DNA of 64,000 nucleotides from Prevotella communis (GCF_022024175.1 NZ_CP091794.1:1674001-1738000); one strand, 5' to 3'; shown: positions 17,021 through 27,455, counted from the first letter of the stretch. Notes: a model not told the origin generated them from the sequence alone. Program-made: numbers and translations.

Positions 17021-17668
17021 TTATTTCATCTCGCCTGCAGCCTTAGCCTTACGACGTTTGGCATCCCATTCAGGATCATGACGGCGATGTAATTCTTCTG
17101 CGATATTTTCTATACGTAAGCCCTTGCTTGTCAGGAGCACCAGCAGATGATAAATCATATCAGATGCCTCATAGACCAGATGTTCATCATCACCGTTTGT
17201 TGCCTCGATAACAGTCTCAAGAGCCTCTTCGCCCACCTTCTGAGCCATCTTGTTCACACCATCACGGAATAGTTTTGTGGTGTAACTTCCCTCAGGCATC
17301 TCCTGATAGCGCTTCTCGATAAAGTCCTGTAATTCAGACAAGAAACTGATGGCAGGTTTCTGATTGGTCTCTCCCCAGCAGGTATCCGTACCTTTATGAC
17401 AGGTAGGACCAATAGGGTGCACCTTCACAAGTAATGTGTCATTATCGCAGTCAATATCCATACTGACCAGATTCAGGAAGTTTCCACTTGTCTCACCCTT
17501 AGTCCAGAGAGTCTGACGGGTGCGACTCCAGAAAGTGACCTTTCCTGTTTCCACAGTCTTCTTATAGGCCTCCTCATTCATGAAGCCCAGCATCAACACA
17601 TTCTTTGTGTCAGCATCTTGTATGATGGCAGGAACCAAGCCCCCCATCTTCTCAAAATCTATTGTCAT
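17021..17668 (-). CDS. hisIE: Bifunctional phosphoribosyl-AMP cyclohydrolase / phosphoribosyl-ATP pyrophosphatase
   Basis: 215 residues, steps 2 and 3 of histidine synthesis. The N-terminal HisI domain (1-105) carries the metal-binding DIDCDNDT and the Cys/His cluster [11 protein letters not shown]. The C-terminal HisE domain (about 115-210) carries the acidic [10 protein letters not shown] and [13 protein letters not shown]. It overlaps the hisF stop by 4 nt. A short basic tail [12 protein letters not shown] ends the protein. Confidence 0.96.
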   Translation of the reverse strand: MTIDFEKMGGLVPAIIQDADTKNVLMLGFMNEEAYKKTVETGKVTFWSRTRQTLWTKGETSGNFLNLVSMDIDCDNDTLLVKVHPIGPTCHKGTDTCWGETNQKPAISFLSELQDFIEKRYQEMPEGSYTTKLFRDGVNKMAQKVGEEALETVIEATNGDDEHLVYEASDMIYHLLVLLTSKGLRIENIAEELHRRHDPEWDAKRRKAKAAGEMK

Positions 17669-18423
17669 AGTCTTACGTTTATTCCTTCTTGTGTCAAATA
17701 TTGTTTTAATTCTGGTATGGGTATCTCACCGAAATGGAAGACACTTGCAGCTAATGCCGCATCAGCATGTCCTTGTTGGAACACATCCCTGAAATGTTCT
17801 TTCTTACCTGCGCCGCCACTGGCAATGATGGGGATATCAAGATTATCGGCCAGTTGCGCCAGTGCCTCATTGGCATATCCATTCTTCACGCCATCATGAT
17901 TCATACTCGTGAAAAGAATCTCGCCAGCACCACGCTCCTGAACCTCATGGGCCCATTCAAACAGGCCACGTTCCGTTCTCTCGCGTCCACCTTTCAGGTA
18001 GCAATGCCAGCCATCAGCATCCAGTCGGGCATCGATAGCCACCACACACACCTGAGAACCGAAACGGTTGGCTACCTCTTCTATCAGATGAGGATTGCGC
18101 AAGGCGGCACTATTGATGCTCACCTTGTCTGCACCGGCATACAACATGCGTTCTACGTCAGCCAGTTCATTGATACCACCGCCAACCGTAAACGGGATAT
18201 TGAGTTGCTGGGCCACCTTGGTGACCATCTCCGTAAAGGTCTTTCGTCCCTCAAAACTAGCCGTGATATCCAGGAATACCAATTCATCGGCACCAGCCTC
18301 GCTATAGGCCTTGCCGAGCTCTACAGGGTCTCCTGCACTTCTCAGTTGTACAAAATTTATTCCCTTGACGGTCTCACCGTCCTTCACATCTAAGCAAGGG
18401 ATGATTCGTTTTGCCAGTCCCAT
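17665..18423 (-). CDS. hisF: Imidazole glycerol phosphate synthase cyclase subunit
   Basis: 252 residues, (beta/alpha)8 barrel. It partners HisH to make imidazole glycerol phosphate and AICAR. The catalytic first Asp is in [15 protein letters not shown]; the second lies in [14 protein letters not shown]; phosphate loops are GGGIN and SGGAG. The start codon lies 34 nt inside the 3' end of hisA, an unusually long overlap that implies translational coupling. Confidence 0.96.
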   Translation of the reverse strand: MGLAKRIIPCLDVKDGETVKGINFVQLRSAGDPVELGKAYSEAGADELVFLDITASFEGRKTFTEMVTKVAQQLNIPFTVGGGINELADVERMLYAGADKVSINSAALRNPHLIEEVANRFGSQVCVVAIDARLDADGWHCYLKGGRERTERGLFEWAHEVQERGAGEILFTSMNHDGVKNGYANEALAQLADNLDIPIIASGGAGKKEHFRDVFQQGHADAALAASVFHFGEIPIPELKQYLTQEGINVRL

Positions 18424-19124
18424 AGTTCTTTCAAATTGATTCTTCCCTCATAAATAGCTTTCCCGAATACCACCGAGGGGATGCCAGCAGCATCAAGTTC
18501 CTTAATATCATCAATAGAGCTAACCCCACCACTTGCAATGAGATGCAAATGAGGATACGTCTCCATCACCTTTTTATATAAAGGTATAGCCGGTCCTGAC
18601 AAAGTTCCGTCTTTAGAGATTTCGGTACACAGGACATTCACGACACCCATGTCAACATAATGTTTCAGGAAGGGAAGGAGTTCCTGTTCCGAGTCATCTT
18701 TCCAACCATTGATGCTGATACGGCCATTACGTACATCAGCACCCAAGATGATGCGCTCCGGACCATACTTCACCAACCAGCGCTCCAGCAGTTCCGGATG
18801 GGTGACTGCAACAGAGCCGATAGTCACCATTGATGCACCGGCTTCAAAAGCCTTGCCGATATCATCATCTGTCTTGATGCCACCGCCAAAGTCAATCTTC
18901 AGCGATGTCTCTTCGGCCAGTCGGCTCAGAACCTTGCTGTTAACGATATGACGCGACTTCGCTCCGTCAAGATCAACCACATGAAGACGGGTATAGCCAA
19001 TCTCTTCAAACTGGCGGGCCATCTCCAGAGGTTCGCCATAAACAGTTTTCTGTTCATAGTCGCCCTTGGTCAGTCTGACGCAGTGTCCTTCGATAATATC
19101 TATTGCAGGAATCAGTTCAATCAT
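18390..19124 (-). CDS. hisA: Phosphoribosylformimino-5-aminoimidazole carboxamide ribotide isomerase
   Basis: 244 residues, a (beta/alpha)8 barrel related to HisF. Opens with [17 protein letters not shown] containing the catalytic Asp; [10 protein letters not shown] and [10 protein letters not shown] form the phosphate loops. It follows hisH with a 4-nt overlap and overlaps hisF by 34 nt. Confidence 0.96.
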   Translation of the reverse strand: MIELIPAIDIIEGHCVRLTKGDYEQKTVYGEPLEMARQFEEIGYTRLHVVDLDGAKSRHIVNSKVLSRLAEETSLKIDFGGGIKTDDDIGKAFEAGASMVTIGSVAVTHPELLERWLVKYGPERIILGADVRNGRISINGWKDDSEQELLPFLKHYVDMGVVNVLCTEISKDGTLSGPAIPLYKKVMETYPHLHLIASGGVSSIDDIKELDAAGIPSVVFGKAIYEGRINLKELWDWQNESSLA

Positions 19125-19708
19125 AGTTCTAAGAAATTTCTAATGATTCGTTCACCAACACTTCCACTCTTTTCCGGATGAAACTGTGTTGCGTAGAAGT
19201 TATCCTTATGCAATGCAGCGGAATAAGGCTGAATGTAGTCGGCTGTAGCAATGGTCTCAGGACAAGAAGGCACATAGAAGCTATGTACGAAATAGACAAA
19301 CTGTCCCTCAACGCCTGTCATCAGCTCTGACTTGGTGTCGTAGATTTTGTTCCATCCCATGCAGGGCACCTTGTCCTCATGTCGGGTAGGGGAGAAACGC
19401 TTCACCTCCGCATCAAAGATGCCCAGACAATCCACATTACCTTCTTCCGAATGGCGACAGAGCAACTGCTGGCCAATACAAATACCCAGTACAGGCTGAG
19501 TCAGCGAGCGGATCACCTGATCCAACCCATGTTCACGCAAATAAGCCATAGCGCCACTTGCCTCTCCCTGACCAGGGAAAAGCACGCGGTCTGCCTGCCT
19601 CAGCTGTTGGGCATCATCAGTGAGCAACGGTTCCACACCCAGTCGCTTCAATGCATTCATGACTGAGTAAATGTTGCCCGCGTTATATTTGACGACTGCT
19701 ACTTGCAT
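19121..19708 (-). CDS. hisH: Imidazole glycerol phosphate synthase glutamine amidotransferase subunit
   Basis: 195 residues. Class I glutamine amidotransferase that feeds ammonia to HisF. The nucleophile Cys is in LGICIGQQLL and the catalytic His/Glu pair in TQFHPEKSG. The ATG at 19708 gives the family-typical MQVAVVKYNAGN; an in-frame TTG at 19717 is less likely. It lies 5 nt after purU. Confidence 0.95.
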   Translation of the reverse strand: MQVAVVKYNAGNIYSVMNALKRLGVEPLLTDDAQQLRQADRVLFPGQGEASGAMAYLREHGLDQVIRSLTQPVLGICIGQQLLCRHSEEGNVDCLGIFDAEVKRFSPTRHEDKVPCMGWNKIYDTKSELMTGVEGQFVYFVHSFYVPSCPETIATADYIQPYSAALHKDNFYATQFHPEKSGSVGERIIRNFLEL

Positions 19709-19713
19709 ATCTA

Positions 19714-20577
19714 TCAACTAAAGATAATTGTTTTGTTCTTATAGGTAAGCACCTTGCGCTGGATATGCTTGGACACGGCCCTTGACAGCACTATCTTTTC
19801 CAGATCCTTTCCCTTGAGCACCAGACTCTCAGGTGTATCCTTATGGGTGATACGTGTCACGTCCTGTTCAATGATAGGACCGGCATCCAGTTCCGCAGTA
19901 ACATAATGGCTGGTGGCACCGATAATCTTCACGCCACGCTCCCATGCCTGATGATAGGGCTTTGCACCTACGAAGGCAGGCAAGAACGAGTGGTGGATAT
20001 TAATAATATGATGTGGATAAGCGGCAATCATCGCATCGCTGATAATCTGCATGTAACGAGCCAGTACGATGAAGGTTATTCCATTCTCCTTGAGCAGCTT
20101 CATCTCCGCCTCCTCGACCTCAGCCTTGTTGGAGTGGTCTTTCTTGATTGACCACACATAATATGGAATGCCAAACTGGTCGGCTACATAGCGCAAGTCC
20201 TCATGATTACTGATAATGCAGGGAATGTCGCATGCAAACTCTCCAGCTTTCCATCGTGCCAGCAAGTCGTACAGGCAATGGCTCATCTTCGAGACGAAAA
20301 TTGCCATGCGGGGACGTTGGTCACTAAAATACAAACTGAATTCAATCTGATAGCGTTGCTTGTAGAGCGTCTCAATATATTCCTTGATTTTCTCACGTGG
20401 AATCAGGAAGGAATCAAGTTCCCACTGAACACGCATAAAGAACATTCCGTCTTGATGATCTACATACTGGTCTAAGTCAACAATGTTACCTTTGTTGTCT
20501 GTAATGAATTTTGTGACTTCTGATATAATACCCTGTTGGTCTGGGCAGTGCAGAAGTAAAATTGCGGTTGGTTTCAT
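19714..20577 (-). CDS. purU: Formyltetrahydrofolate deformylase
   Basis: 287 residues. Hydrolyses 10-formyl-THF to formate and THF, balancing the one-carbon pool and supplying formate for PurT-type purine synthesis. The N-terminal ACT domain (ILLLHCPDQQGIISEVTKFI) is followed by a formyltransferase-fold domain with IINIHHSFLPAFVGAKPYHQA and GATSHYVTAELDAGPIIEQD. The ATG at 20577 is preferred over an in-frame upstream start at 20619, which would sit at the promoter. It heads the purU-his run; AICAR, made by HisF, links histidine and purine metabolism. Confidence 0.93.
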   Translation of the reverse strand: MKPTAILLLHCPDQQGIISEVTKFITDNKGNIVDLDQYVDHQDGMFFMRVQWELDSFLIPREKIKEYIETLYKQRYQIEFSLYFSDQRPRMAIFVSKMSHCLYDLLARWKAGEFACDIPCIISNHEDLRYVADQFGIPYYVWSIKKDHSNKAEVEEAEMKLLKENGITFIVLARYMQIISDAMIAAYPHHIINIHHSFLPAFVGAKPYHQAWERGVKIIGATSHYVTAELDAGPIIEQDVTRITHKDTPESLVLKGKDLEKIVLSRAVSKHIQRKVLTYKNKTIIFS

Positions 20578-20608
20578 TTCTGTCTTAAAAAATCTCTTTT
20601 TCAATGTG

Positions 20609-20616
20609 CAAAGATA
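20609..20616 (-). promoter_or_regulatory. -7 box TATCTTTG upstream of purU
   Basis: Complement of 20609-20616, 31 nt before the purU ATG. Probable promoter of the purU-his-ftsE-lys-fbp run; no clear -33 TTG. Confidence 0.5.
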
Positions 20617-20700
20617 CAAAAAAATATCTTTTTTTGCAGAGATTTGCGGACTTTTTTAATATTTCTCGCAAAAAGTTATCCGAGATATGAAAAAAAATTG

Positions 20701-20708
20701 TATATTTG
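20701..20708 (+). promoter_or_regulatory. -7 box TATATTTG upstream of the AraC-type gene
   Basis: Matches TAnnTTTG exactly and lies 36 nt before the chosen ATG at 20744. It argues against the longer reading frame starting at 20687. Confidence 0.6.
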
Positions 20709-20743
20709 CAGAAAATTTAAGTGACATTCGCTTAATCCAACTT

Positions 20744-21208
20744 ATGAAGGATGCCGTTATGACGAAGTACAACATTATTGAAAAACAAGAAAGAGAGGCC
20801 GCTTATCGCAGTTTGGTAAGCCCTGCATTGATGGATGATCTTAAAGAAAAAATCCTCAATGTGATTGTGATGCAGAAGAAGTACAAGGACAAGAATTATT
20901 CTGCCAAGCACTTGGCAATTGACCTTGGAACAAACACGCGTTACATTTCGGCCGTGGTGAACGTACGTTTTCACATGAATTACACATCATTTGTTAACAA
21001 GTATCGTATTGAAGAGGCTATGTCCATCCTTGTCGACAAGCGCTACCAACACCTGCGCATCGAGGAGGTAAGTGATATGGTAGGCTTTGCAAACAGACAG
21101 TCGTTCTATGCATCGTTCTACAAGATCACTGGCATTACACCTAAAGAGTACAAGGTGCAGCATCTTGCCTCGGCTGCAGCCGCTATGGTGAAAAAGAAAA
21201 GCAAATGA
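20744..21208 (+). CDS. AraC-family HTH regulator (DNA-binding domain only)
   Basis: 154 residues. The second half is an AraC-type double HTH (HLAIDLGTNTRYISAVVNV; RIEEVSDMVGFANRQSFYASFYKITGITPKEYK). The first 45 residues are helical and too short for a sugar- or ligand-binding domain. This form is common in Bacteroidota and is often the output end of a phosphorelay or a stand-alone regulator. Its TGA overlaps the ATG of the peptidase gene by 4 nt, so it is co-expressed with dipeptidyl peptidase III. The target is unknown. Confidence 0.85.
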   Translation: MKDAVMTKYNIIEKQEREAAYRSLVSPALMDDLKEKILNVIVMQKKYKDKNYSAKHLAIDLGTNTRYISAVVNVRFHMNYTSFVNKYRIEEAMSILVDKRYQHLRIEEVSDMVGFANRQSFYASFYKITGITPKEYKVQHLASAAAAMVKKKSK

Positions 21209-23157
21209 CATTAGCACCATTTAATTTTAGTGACGAGCGTTTCGCTGACTTGCAGATGTTACGATACCGGCTTAACGGTTTCGAGAAATTAACACTCAAT
21301 CAGAAACGTCTCGTCTACTTCCTCGTGAAAGCAACTCTGTATGGCAGAGACATCACGTTTGACCAGTTCGGAAAACACAACTTACGTATTCGCAAGACAC
21401 TGGAGGTGATATATAGCGACCTTCGCATTCCCAGGGACAATGATGATTTCCGTGCATTGCAGGTATATCTGAAACGTGTCTGGTTCTCGAATGGTATCTA
21501 TCACCATTATGGTTGTGAGAAATTCAAGCCAGGCTTCAGTGCCGATTACCTGAAGACGTGTATGAATATTGTTGATGCCCAGCGTCTGCCGTTAAGGGAA
21601 GGCCAGAGTGTCAACGATTTCTTTGAGGAGATAGCCCCAGTCATATTCGACGAAAAAGTGTTAACAAAGCGCGTCAATAAAGTTGACGGTGAGGATCTGG
21701 TGGCTACTTCCGCGTGCAACTTCTACCAGGACGTCACCCAGGAAGAAGCCGAGAAATACTATGCTTCACTCAAGCAGTCCGACAACCCCGAACCTCCTTC
21801 CTATGGCCTTAACACGACCCTGGTGAAGGAAAATGGTGTTATAAAAGAAGAGATTTGGTCTGCCAACGGGAAATACGCGAACGCCATCCGGCATATCGTC
21901 TACTGGCTGACGAAAGCTGCTGAAGTTGCAGAAAACGAAGACCAGAAGGAAACCATCGAACTACTGATAAAATACTATCAGACTGGCGATTTGAAAGTCT
22001 TTGACGAGTATTCCATCAAATGGCTGCAGACCACCGGTACTAAGATTGACTTCATCAATGGCTTCATCGAAGTCTATGGCGACCCCTTAGGACTGAAAGG
22101 TTCCTGGGAGGGACTTGTGGAATATATCGACGAGGAGGCTACCTCGCGCACGCGTACTATTAGTAATAATGCGCAATGGTTCGAGGACCATTCGCCCGTA
22201 GATCCCCGTTTCAAGAAGAAGGTGGTGAAAGGCGTATCGGCCAATGTTATCTGTGCTGCGATGCTGGGTGGCGATGAATATCCATCTACAGCTATAGGTA
22301 TCAACCTGCCCAACGCTGACTGGATCCGGGCTAACTATGGCTCAAAGAGTATCACTATCAGCAACATCACTGAAGCCTATAGCAAGGCAGCTCATGGGAA
22401 TGGTTTCCGTGAGGAATTTGTCAAGGACCCTCAGACACTTGAGCTCATTGACAAATACGATGACGTGTGCGACAATCTGCATACCGACCTGCATGAGTGT
22501 CTGGGTCACGGAAGTGGTCAGCTATTACCTGGTACCGACCCTGATGCCTTGAAGGCTTACGGCAACACAATAGAGGAGGCGAGGGCCGACCTGTTTGGTC
22601 TCTACTACATGGCAGATGAGAAGTTAGTCGAGTTAGGTTTACTACCTAATAATGAGGCATATAAAGCACATTACTTCACGTATATGTTAAATGGTCTGCT
22701 TACCCAGTTGGTACGCATTCAGCCAGGCCAGCAGATCGAGGAGGCCCACATGCGTAACCGTGCCCTGATAGCCAGATGGTGCCTGGCTCATGCCAAACAT
22801 ATGAGACTCACTCGCGAGAAGGGTTTCTATGAGTTGGTCATTGACGACTACGAGGAGTTGAGAGGACTCATCGCCCAGTTGCTTGCCGAGATACAGCGCA
22901 TCAAGAGCGAGGGCGACTTTGACGCTGCCCGCCAGCTGGTTGAGGACTATGCCGTACGGATTGACCAGGACATGCACCAGGAAGTGCTGGAGCGTTACAA
23001 GAAACTGAACCTTGCTCCTTACAAGGGATTCATTAACCCCTGGCTCTTGCCGGTGCTTGACGAAAATGGTGAAATAGCAGACATTCAGGTAAACTATTCG
23101 GAATCATACGATCATCAGATGATGCGTTATAGCACAGAGTATGGTACATTAATATGA
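21205..23157 (+). CDS. Dipeptidyl peptidase III (M49 family)
   Basis: 650 residues. Zinc exopeptidase that removes N-terminal dipeptides from short peptides. The defining M49 motif HECLGH (HExxGH) is at about residue 429 in TDLHECLGHGSGQLLP, and the third ligand motif EEARAD follows at about 455. There is no signal peptide or lipobox, so it should be cytoplasmic. It is coupled by 4-nt overlaps to the AraC-type regulator before it and the AlkD-like gene after it. Confidence 0.9.
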   Translation: MTLAPFNFSDERFADLQMLRYRLNGFEKLTLNQKRLVYFLVKATLYGRDITFDQFGKHNLRIRKTLEVIYSDLRIPRDNDDFRALQVYLKRVWFSNGIYHHYGCEKFKPGFSADYLKTCMNIVDAQRLPLREGQSVNDFFEEIAPVIFDEKVLTKRVNKVDGEDLVATSACNFYQDVTQEEAEKYYASLKQSDNPEPPSYGLNTTLVKENGVIKEEIWSANGKYANAIRHIVYWLTKAAEVAENEDQKETIELLIKYYQTGDLKVFDEYSIKWLQTTGTKIDFINGFIEVYGDPLGLKGSWEGLVEYIDEEATSRTRTISNNAQWFEDHSPVDPRFKKKVVKGVSANVICAAMLGGDEYPSTAIGINLPNADWIRANYGSKSITISNITEAYSKAAHGNGFREEFVKDPQTLELIDKYDDVCDNLHTDLHECLGHGSGQLLPGTDPDALKAYGNTIEEARADLFGLYYMADEKLVELGLLPNNEAYKAHYFTYMLNGLLTQLVRIQPGQQIEEAHMRNRALIARWCLAHAKHMRLTREKGFYELVIDDYEELRGLIAQLLAEIQRIKSEGDFDAARQLVEDYAVRIDQDMHQEVLERYKKLNLAPYKGFINPWLLPVLDENGEIADIQVNYSESYDHQMMRYSTEYGTLI

Positions 23158-23768
23158 GTACACAGGAACAGATCAAGGAAATCAAGCAGTCGTTCCGTCA
23201 GATGATGGATGGCTCTATCGCACAGTCCATGCGTGACAAAGGTGTCAACTACCATCTGAACTGGGGAGCCACCTTGCCGCGCCTGAAAGAGAAGGCTGAC
23301 GAGATAGGCAAGGATTACGACCTGGCCATTGCCCTGTGGAAGGAGAATGTCAGGGAATGCAAGATCCTGGCCACCATGATCATGCCGGCAGAACAGATGT
23401 TGCCTGAAGTGGTGGACATCTGGATGGAGCAGACCGACAGTCTTGAAATTGCCGAACAGGCAGCCTTCAACCTGTATCAGCACCTGCCCTTTGCCGCCGA
23501 CAAAGCCTTTCTGTGGCTGGCCTCGCCCGACGATATTCCGCAGATATGCGGCTACCACATCCTGTCGCGCCTGTTTATGAACAAGCAAGAGCCCAACGAG
23601 CGGGGCATCAATGAGTTCATAGATCAGGCACTCGTGGCCCTCCAATCCCCCTCTGTTCCTGTAAGGAAAGCAGCGATGCAAGCACTTATCCGATTCTCGG
23701 AACTAGGACTGATGTATCAGCGTTTGGCACATTCGGCAATAAGCAGTATCGGTTTAGATTTTATTTAG
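23154..23768 (+). CDS. AlkD-like / HEAT-repeat protein
   Basis: 204 residues, all-helical. The blocks LPRLKEKADEIGKDYDLAIALWKENVRECKILATMI and HILSRLFM resemble the HEAT-like repeats of the AlkD DNA-glycosylase fold. The key AlkD active-site residues cannot be confirmed, so glycosylase activity is not claimed. It is the last gene of the AraC-DPP III operon, followed directly by a strong terminator. Confidence 0.65.
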   Translation: MSTQEQIKEIKQSFRQMMDGSIAQSMRDKGVNYHLNWGATLPRLKEKADEIGKDYDLAIALWKENVRECKILATMIMPAEQMLPEVVDIWMEQTDSLEIAEQAAFNLYQHLPFAADKAFLWLASPDDIPQICGYHILSRLFMNKQEPNERGINEFIDQALVALQSPSVPVRKAAMQALIRFSELGLMYQRLAHSAISSIGLDFI

Positions 23769-23771
23769 AAA

Positions 23772-23808
23772 AAAATGGCAAAACACCTTTGCCATTTTCT
23801 TTTTTTTT
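23772..23808 (+). terminator. Intrinsic terminator after the AlkD-like gene
   Basis: AAAATGGCAAA (23772-23782), loop ACACC, TTTGCCATTTT (23788-23798), then a run of T to 23808. The 3' arm also contains the -33 element of the next promoter. Confidence 0.85.
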
Positions 23809-23818
23809 CATACCTTTG
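23788..23818 (+). promoter_or_regulatory. Promoter of the ATP synthase operon
   Basis: TTTG at 23788-23791, exactly 19 nt, TACCTTTG at 23811-23818. The -33 box lies in the 3' arm of the preceding terminator hairpin. The ATG of atpD is 49 nt after the -7 box. Confidence 0.75.
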
Positions 23819-23861
23819 CAACACCATTTGAATTAAAAACATAACTTTAAATATAAAATAA

Positions 23862-25394
<1,533 letters not shown>

Positions 25395-25400
25395 TCTTAA

Positions 25401-25428
25401 TTTAGAATTAAGAATTTAGAATTAAGAT
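25401..25428. repeat. Two tandem copies of TTTAGAATTAAGAA between atpD and atpC
   Basis: 14-nt unit at 25401-25414 and, with one change, 25415-25428. It ends 2 nt before the atpC ATG. No hairpin. Confidence 0.7.
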
Positions 25429-25430
25429 TT

Positions 25431-25679
25431 ATGCTGAGACTGAAAATTGTATCGCCCGAGAGAATCGAATTCGAAGGAGAAGTGACGAGTGTCAAGGTAC
25501 CGGGTATGGCTGGTAACTTTGAGATACTTACTGACCACGCACCCATTATCTCATCACTCGAAACAGGAGTGGCTGAATATACGGAGGCATCTGGCCAGAA
25601 GACCACGCTGAACATCCTTGGTGGATTCGTTGAGGTTCAGAAAAACGAAGTAAGTTTGTGTGTAGAGATTAACAAGTAA
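25431..25679 (+). CDS. atpC: F1 ATP synthase subunit epsilon (short form)
   Basis: 82 residues. Only the N-terminal beta-sandwich of epsilon is present (LRLKIVSPERIEFEGEVTSVKVPGMAGNFEILTDHAPIIS, GGFVEVQKNEVSLCVE). The C-terminal helical hairpin of the 130-140-residue forms, which can insert into F1 and inhibit ATP hydrolysis, is absent. This is common in Bacteroidota rather than a truncation specific to this strain. Confidence 0.93.
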   Translation: MLRLKIVSPERIEFEGEVTSVKVPGMAGNFEILTDHAPIISSLETGVAEYTEASGQKTTLNILGGFVEVQKNEVSLCVEINK

Positions 25680-25685
25680 GCAGCT

Positions 25686-26087
25686 ATGACTAAGCAAGAT
25701 ATCAGCAAACTGAGCATCCTGTATCTGGTGCAGGGCATTGTCCTGACCATCATTGCCACGATAGGCACACTCCTGGTGGAGCAATTCACCAGTGTGGGCG
25801 ACCTGCGCGTGCCAGTGATGTTCGGCTGTGGGTTCTCGCTGGCCATTGTGCTTGCAGAAGGAAATATCTGGCGACTTGTGGCCACGAACCATCCAGACAG
25901 TCTGACGACATTCTTCACAGCCCTTTCAGGTTTCAGGATGTTGCTGGCACTGGCCACGATGTTTGTCTATTATCTCATTGCAGGACGCGAGGCCATGCTG
26001 CCATTCTTCCTGGTATTCATGGTGTTCTACGTGCTGCTGCTCATTCATCATTCAGTCTTCTTCGCGAAAGTCTCTAACCGTTCGTGA
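25686..26087 (+). CDS. Small four-helix membrane protein in ATP synthase operon (AtpI-like position)
   Basis: 133 residues with four predicted membrane helices: about residues 10-30, 42-62, 77-97 and 103-124. It occupies the slot between atpC and atpB where many operons carry atpI (an assembly/Mg2+ transport helper), but clear AtpI motifs are not visible. It starts 6 nt after the atpC stop. An assembly factor role is inference from position. Confidence 0.7.
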   Translation: MTKQDISKLSILYLVQGIVLTIIATIGTLLVEQFTSVGDLRVPVMFGCGFSLAIVLAEGNIWRLVATNHPDSLTTFFTALSGFRMLLALATMFVYYLIAGREAMLPFFLVFMVFYVLLLIHHSVFFAKVSNRS

Positions 26088-26103
26088 TAATACATTAATA
26101 ATA

Positions 26104-27153
26104 ATGAAACATTTCAAGTCTATAATACTCCTGTTGGTGGCATTCCTGCTTGTCCCTGTCCAGCACATCCATGCTGAAGAGGCAGAAAGCAAGGAACTGG
26201 ACATCCCTGAGATTGTGCTGGAGCACCTGGCCGATGCCTATGAGTGGCATATCGCCTCGTACGAAGGCAAGCATCTCAGTGTGCCCCTGCCCATCATCGT
26301 CAGGAGCGAGAATACAGGCGAGTGGCATTTCTGCACAGCCCACACCCTGCCAGAGCCCTTTTTCTTCAGTGAAGAGCATCATGGCAAGATCTATGAGCGT
26401 GTAGGAGGCGAAGAGGTGCGCCCCATAGACCTGAGCATCACCAAGACCGTTGCCCAGATATGGATTGTAGTCATCGTGCTCATCACCATCTTCCTGTCGT
26501 GTGCCCGCTGGTATAAGCGCCACGATGCCCATAGCGAAGCGCCCAAGGGATTTGTGGGAGCCATAGAGATGGTGGTGATGATGATCCATGACGATCTGAT
26601 TAAGTCGTCCATCGGCGAGAAGCACTACAAGCCCTATGCGCCCTATCTGCTCACCGTGTTCTTCTTTATCCTGACCACCAACCTGATTGGCCTGATTCCC
26701 ATCTTCCCTGCAGGTGCCAACGTGACTGGTAATATCAACATCACGTTCTTCCTGGCATTCTGCACGATGCTGGCTATCAATATCTTTGCCAACAAAGAGT
26801 ACTGGAAGGAAATCTTCTGGCCAGAGGTGCCTCTGTTCCTGAAGGCCTATCCCGCGCCCATCATGCCCGTCATCGAGCTCTTTGGTGTCATCACCAAGCC
26901 CTTTGCCCTGATGATTCGTCTTTTTGCCAACATGATGGCCGGTCACGCCGTGATCCTCTCTTTCACCTGCGTGATATTCCTGGGTTGGTCCATGGGCGTA
27001 GGCTATGGTATCGGTCTGAACACGTTCAGTATCATCATGCTGCTCTTCATGAACTGCCTGGAGCTGCTGGTAGCCTTTGTTCAGGCTTATGTCTTCACGA
27101 TGCTCAGTGCCGTGTTTATCGGACTGGCCCATAAGGAGCATCACGCTGAGTAA
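26104..27153 (+). CDS. atpB: F0 ATP synthase subunit a
   Basis: 349 residues, longer than the 270-residue E. coli protein. It has a cleavable-looking signal peptide (MKHFKSIILLLVAFLLVPVQHIHA|EE) and an extra periplasmic N-terminal domain of about 95 residues, then five to six membrane helices. The key Arg lies in FALMIRLFANMMAGHAV (about 275-291). It forms the proton half-channels against the c-ring. The ATG at 26104 follows the previous stop by 16 nt; the frame stays open far upstream (to 25963), but that start would delete the signal peptide layout. Confidence 0.95.
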   Translation: MKHFKSIILLLVAFLLVPVQHIHAEEAESKELDIPEIVLEHLADAYEWHIASYEGKHLSVPLPIIVRSENTGEWHFCTAHTLPEPFFFSEEHHGKIYERVGGEEVRPIDLSITKTVAQIWIVVIVLITIFLSCARWYKRHDAHSEAPKGFVGAIEMVVMMIHDDLIKSSIGEKHYKPYAPYLLTVFFFILTTNLIGLIPIFPAGANVTGNINITFFLAFCTMLAINIFANKEYWKEIFWPEVPLFLKAYPAPIMPVIELFGVITKPFALMIRLFANMMAGHAVILSFTCVIFLGWSMGVGYGIGLNTFSIIMLLFMNCLELLVAFVQAYVFTMLSAVFIGLAHKEHHAE

Positions 27154-27215
27154 ATCATTCAACGAGAAACAATTAAAGATAAAATTAAGTAATAACAATT
27201 AAAACATTAACGACT

Positions 27216-27455
27216 ATGATTATTTCTATTTTGGCCGCTGAAGGTCTGGCACAGCTGGGCTGCGGTATTGGTGCTGGTATTGCAACAATTGGTGCAGGTT
27301 TGGGTATTGGTAAGATCGGTGGTAGCGCTATGGACGCTATTGCACGTCAGCCCGAGGCAACAGGTAAGATTCAGACCAACATGATTCTGACCTCAGCATT
27401 CGTGGAGGGTTGTGCTCTGTTTGCTATTGCTGCTTGTGCATTCCTTATCAAATAA
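27216..27455 (+). CDS. atpE: F0 ATP synthase subunit c
   Basis: 79 residues, a hairpin of two membrane helices joined by the polar loop ARQPEA (about 43-48). The ion-binding carboxylate is Glu64 in TSAFVEGCALFAI. The residues next to it lack the Glu-Ser-Thr pattern of Na+-binding c subunits, so proton coupling is more likely. Gly-rich helix 1 (GAGIATIGAGLGIG) packs the ring. Confidence 0.96.
   Translation: MIISILAAEGLAQLGCGIGAGIATIGAGLGIGKIGGSAMDAIARQPEATGKIQTNMILTSAFVEGCALFAIAACAFLIK

Noticed and set aside
25963..26103. Upstream start for atpB
   Set aside because: It would overlap the preceding gene by over 120 nt and bury the clear signal peptide that begins at 26104.
26095..27198. 367-codon open frame on the minus strand opposite atpB
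   Set aside because: It mirrors the codon bias of atpB, is very rich in His/Gln/Glu, and has no family pattern or promoter; atpB is certain.
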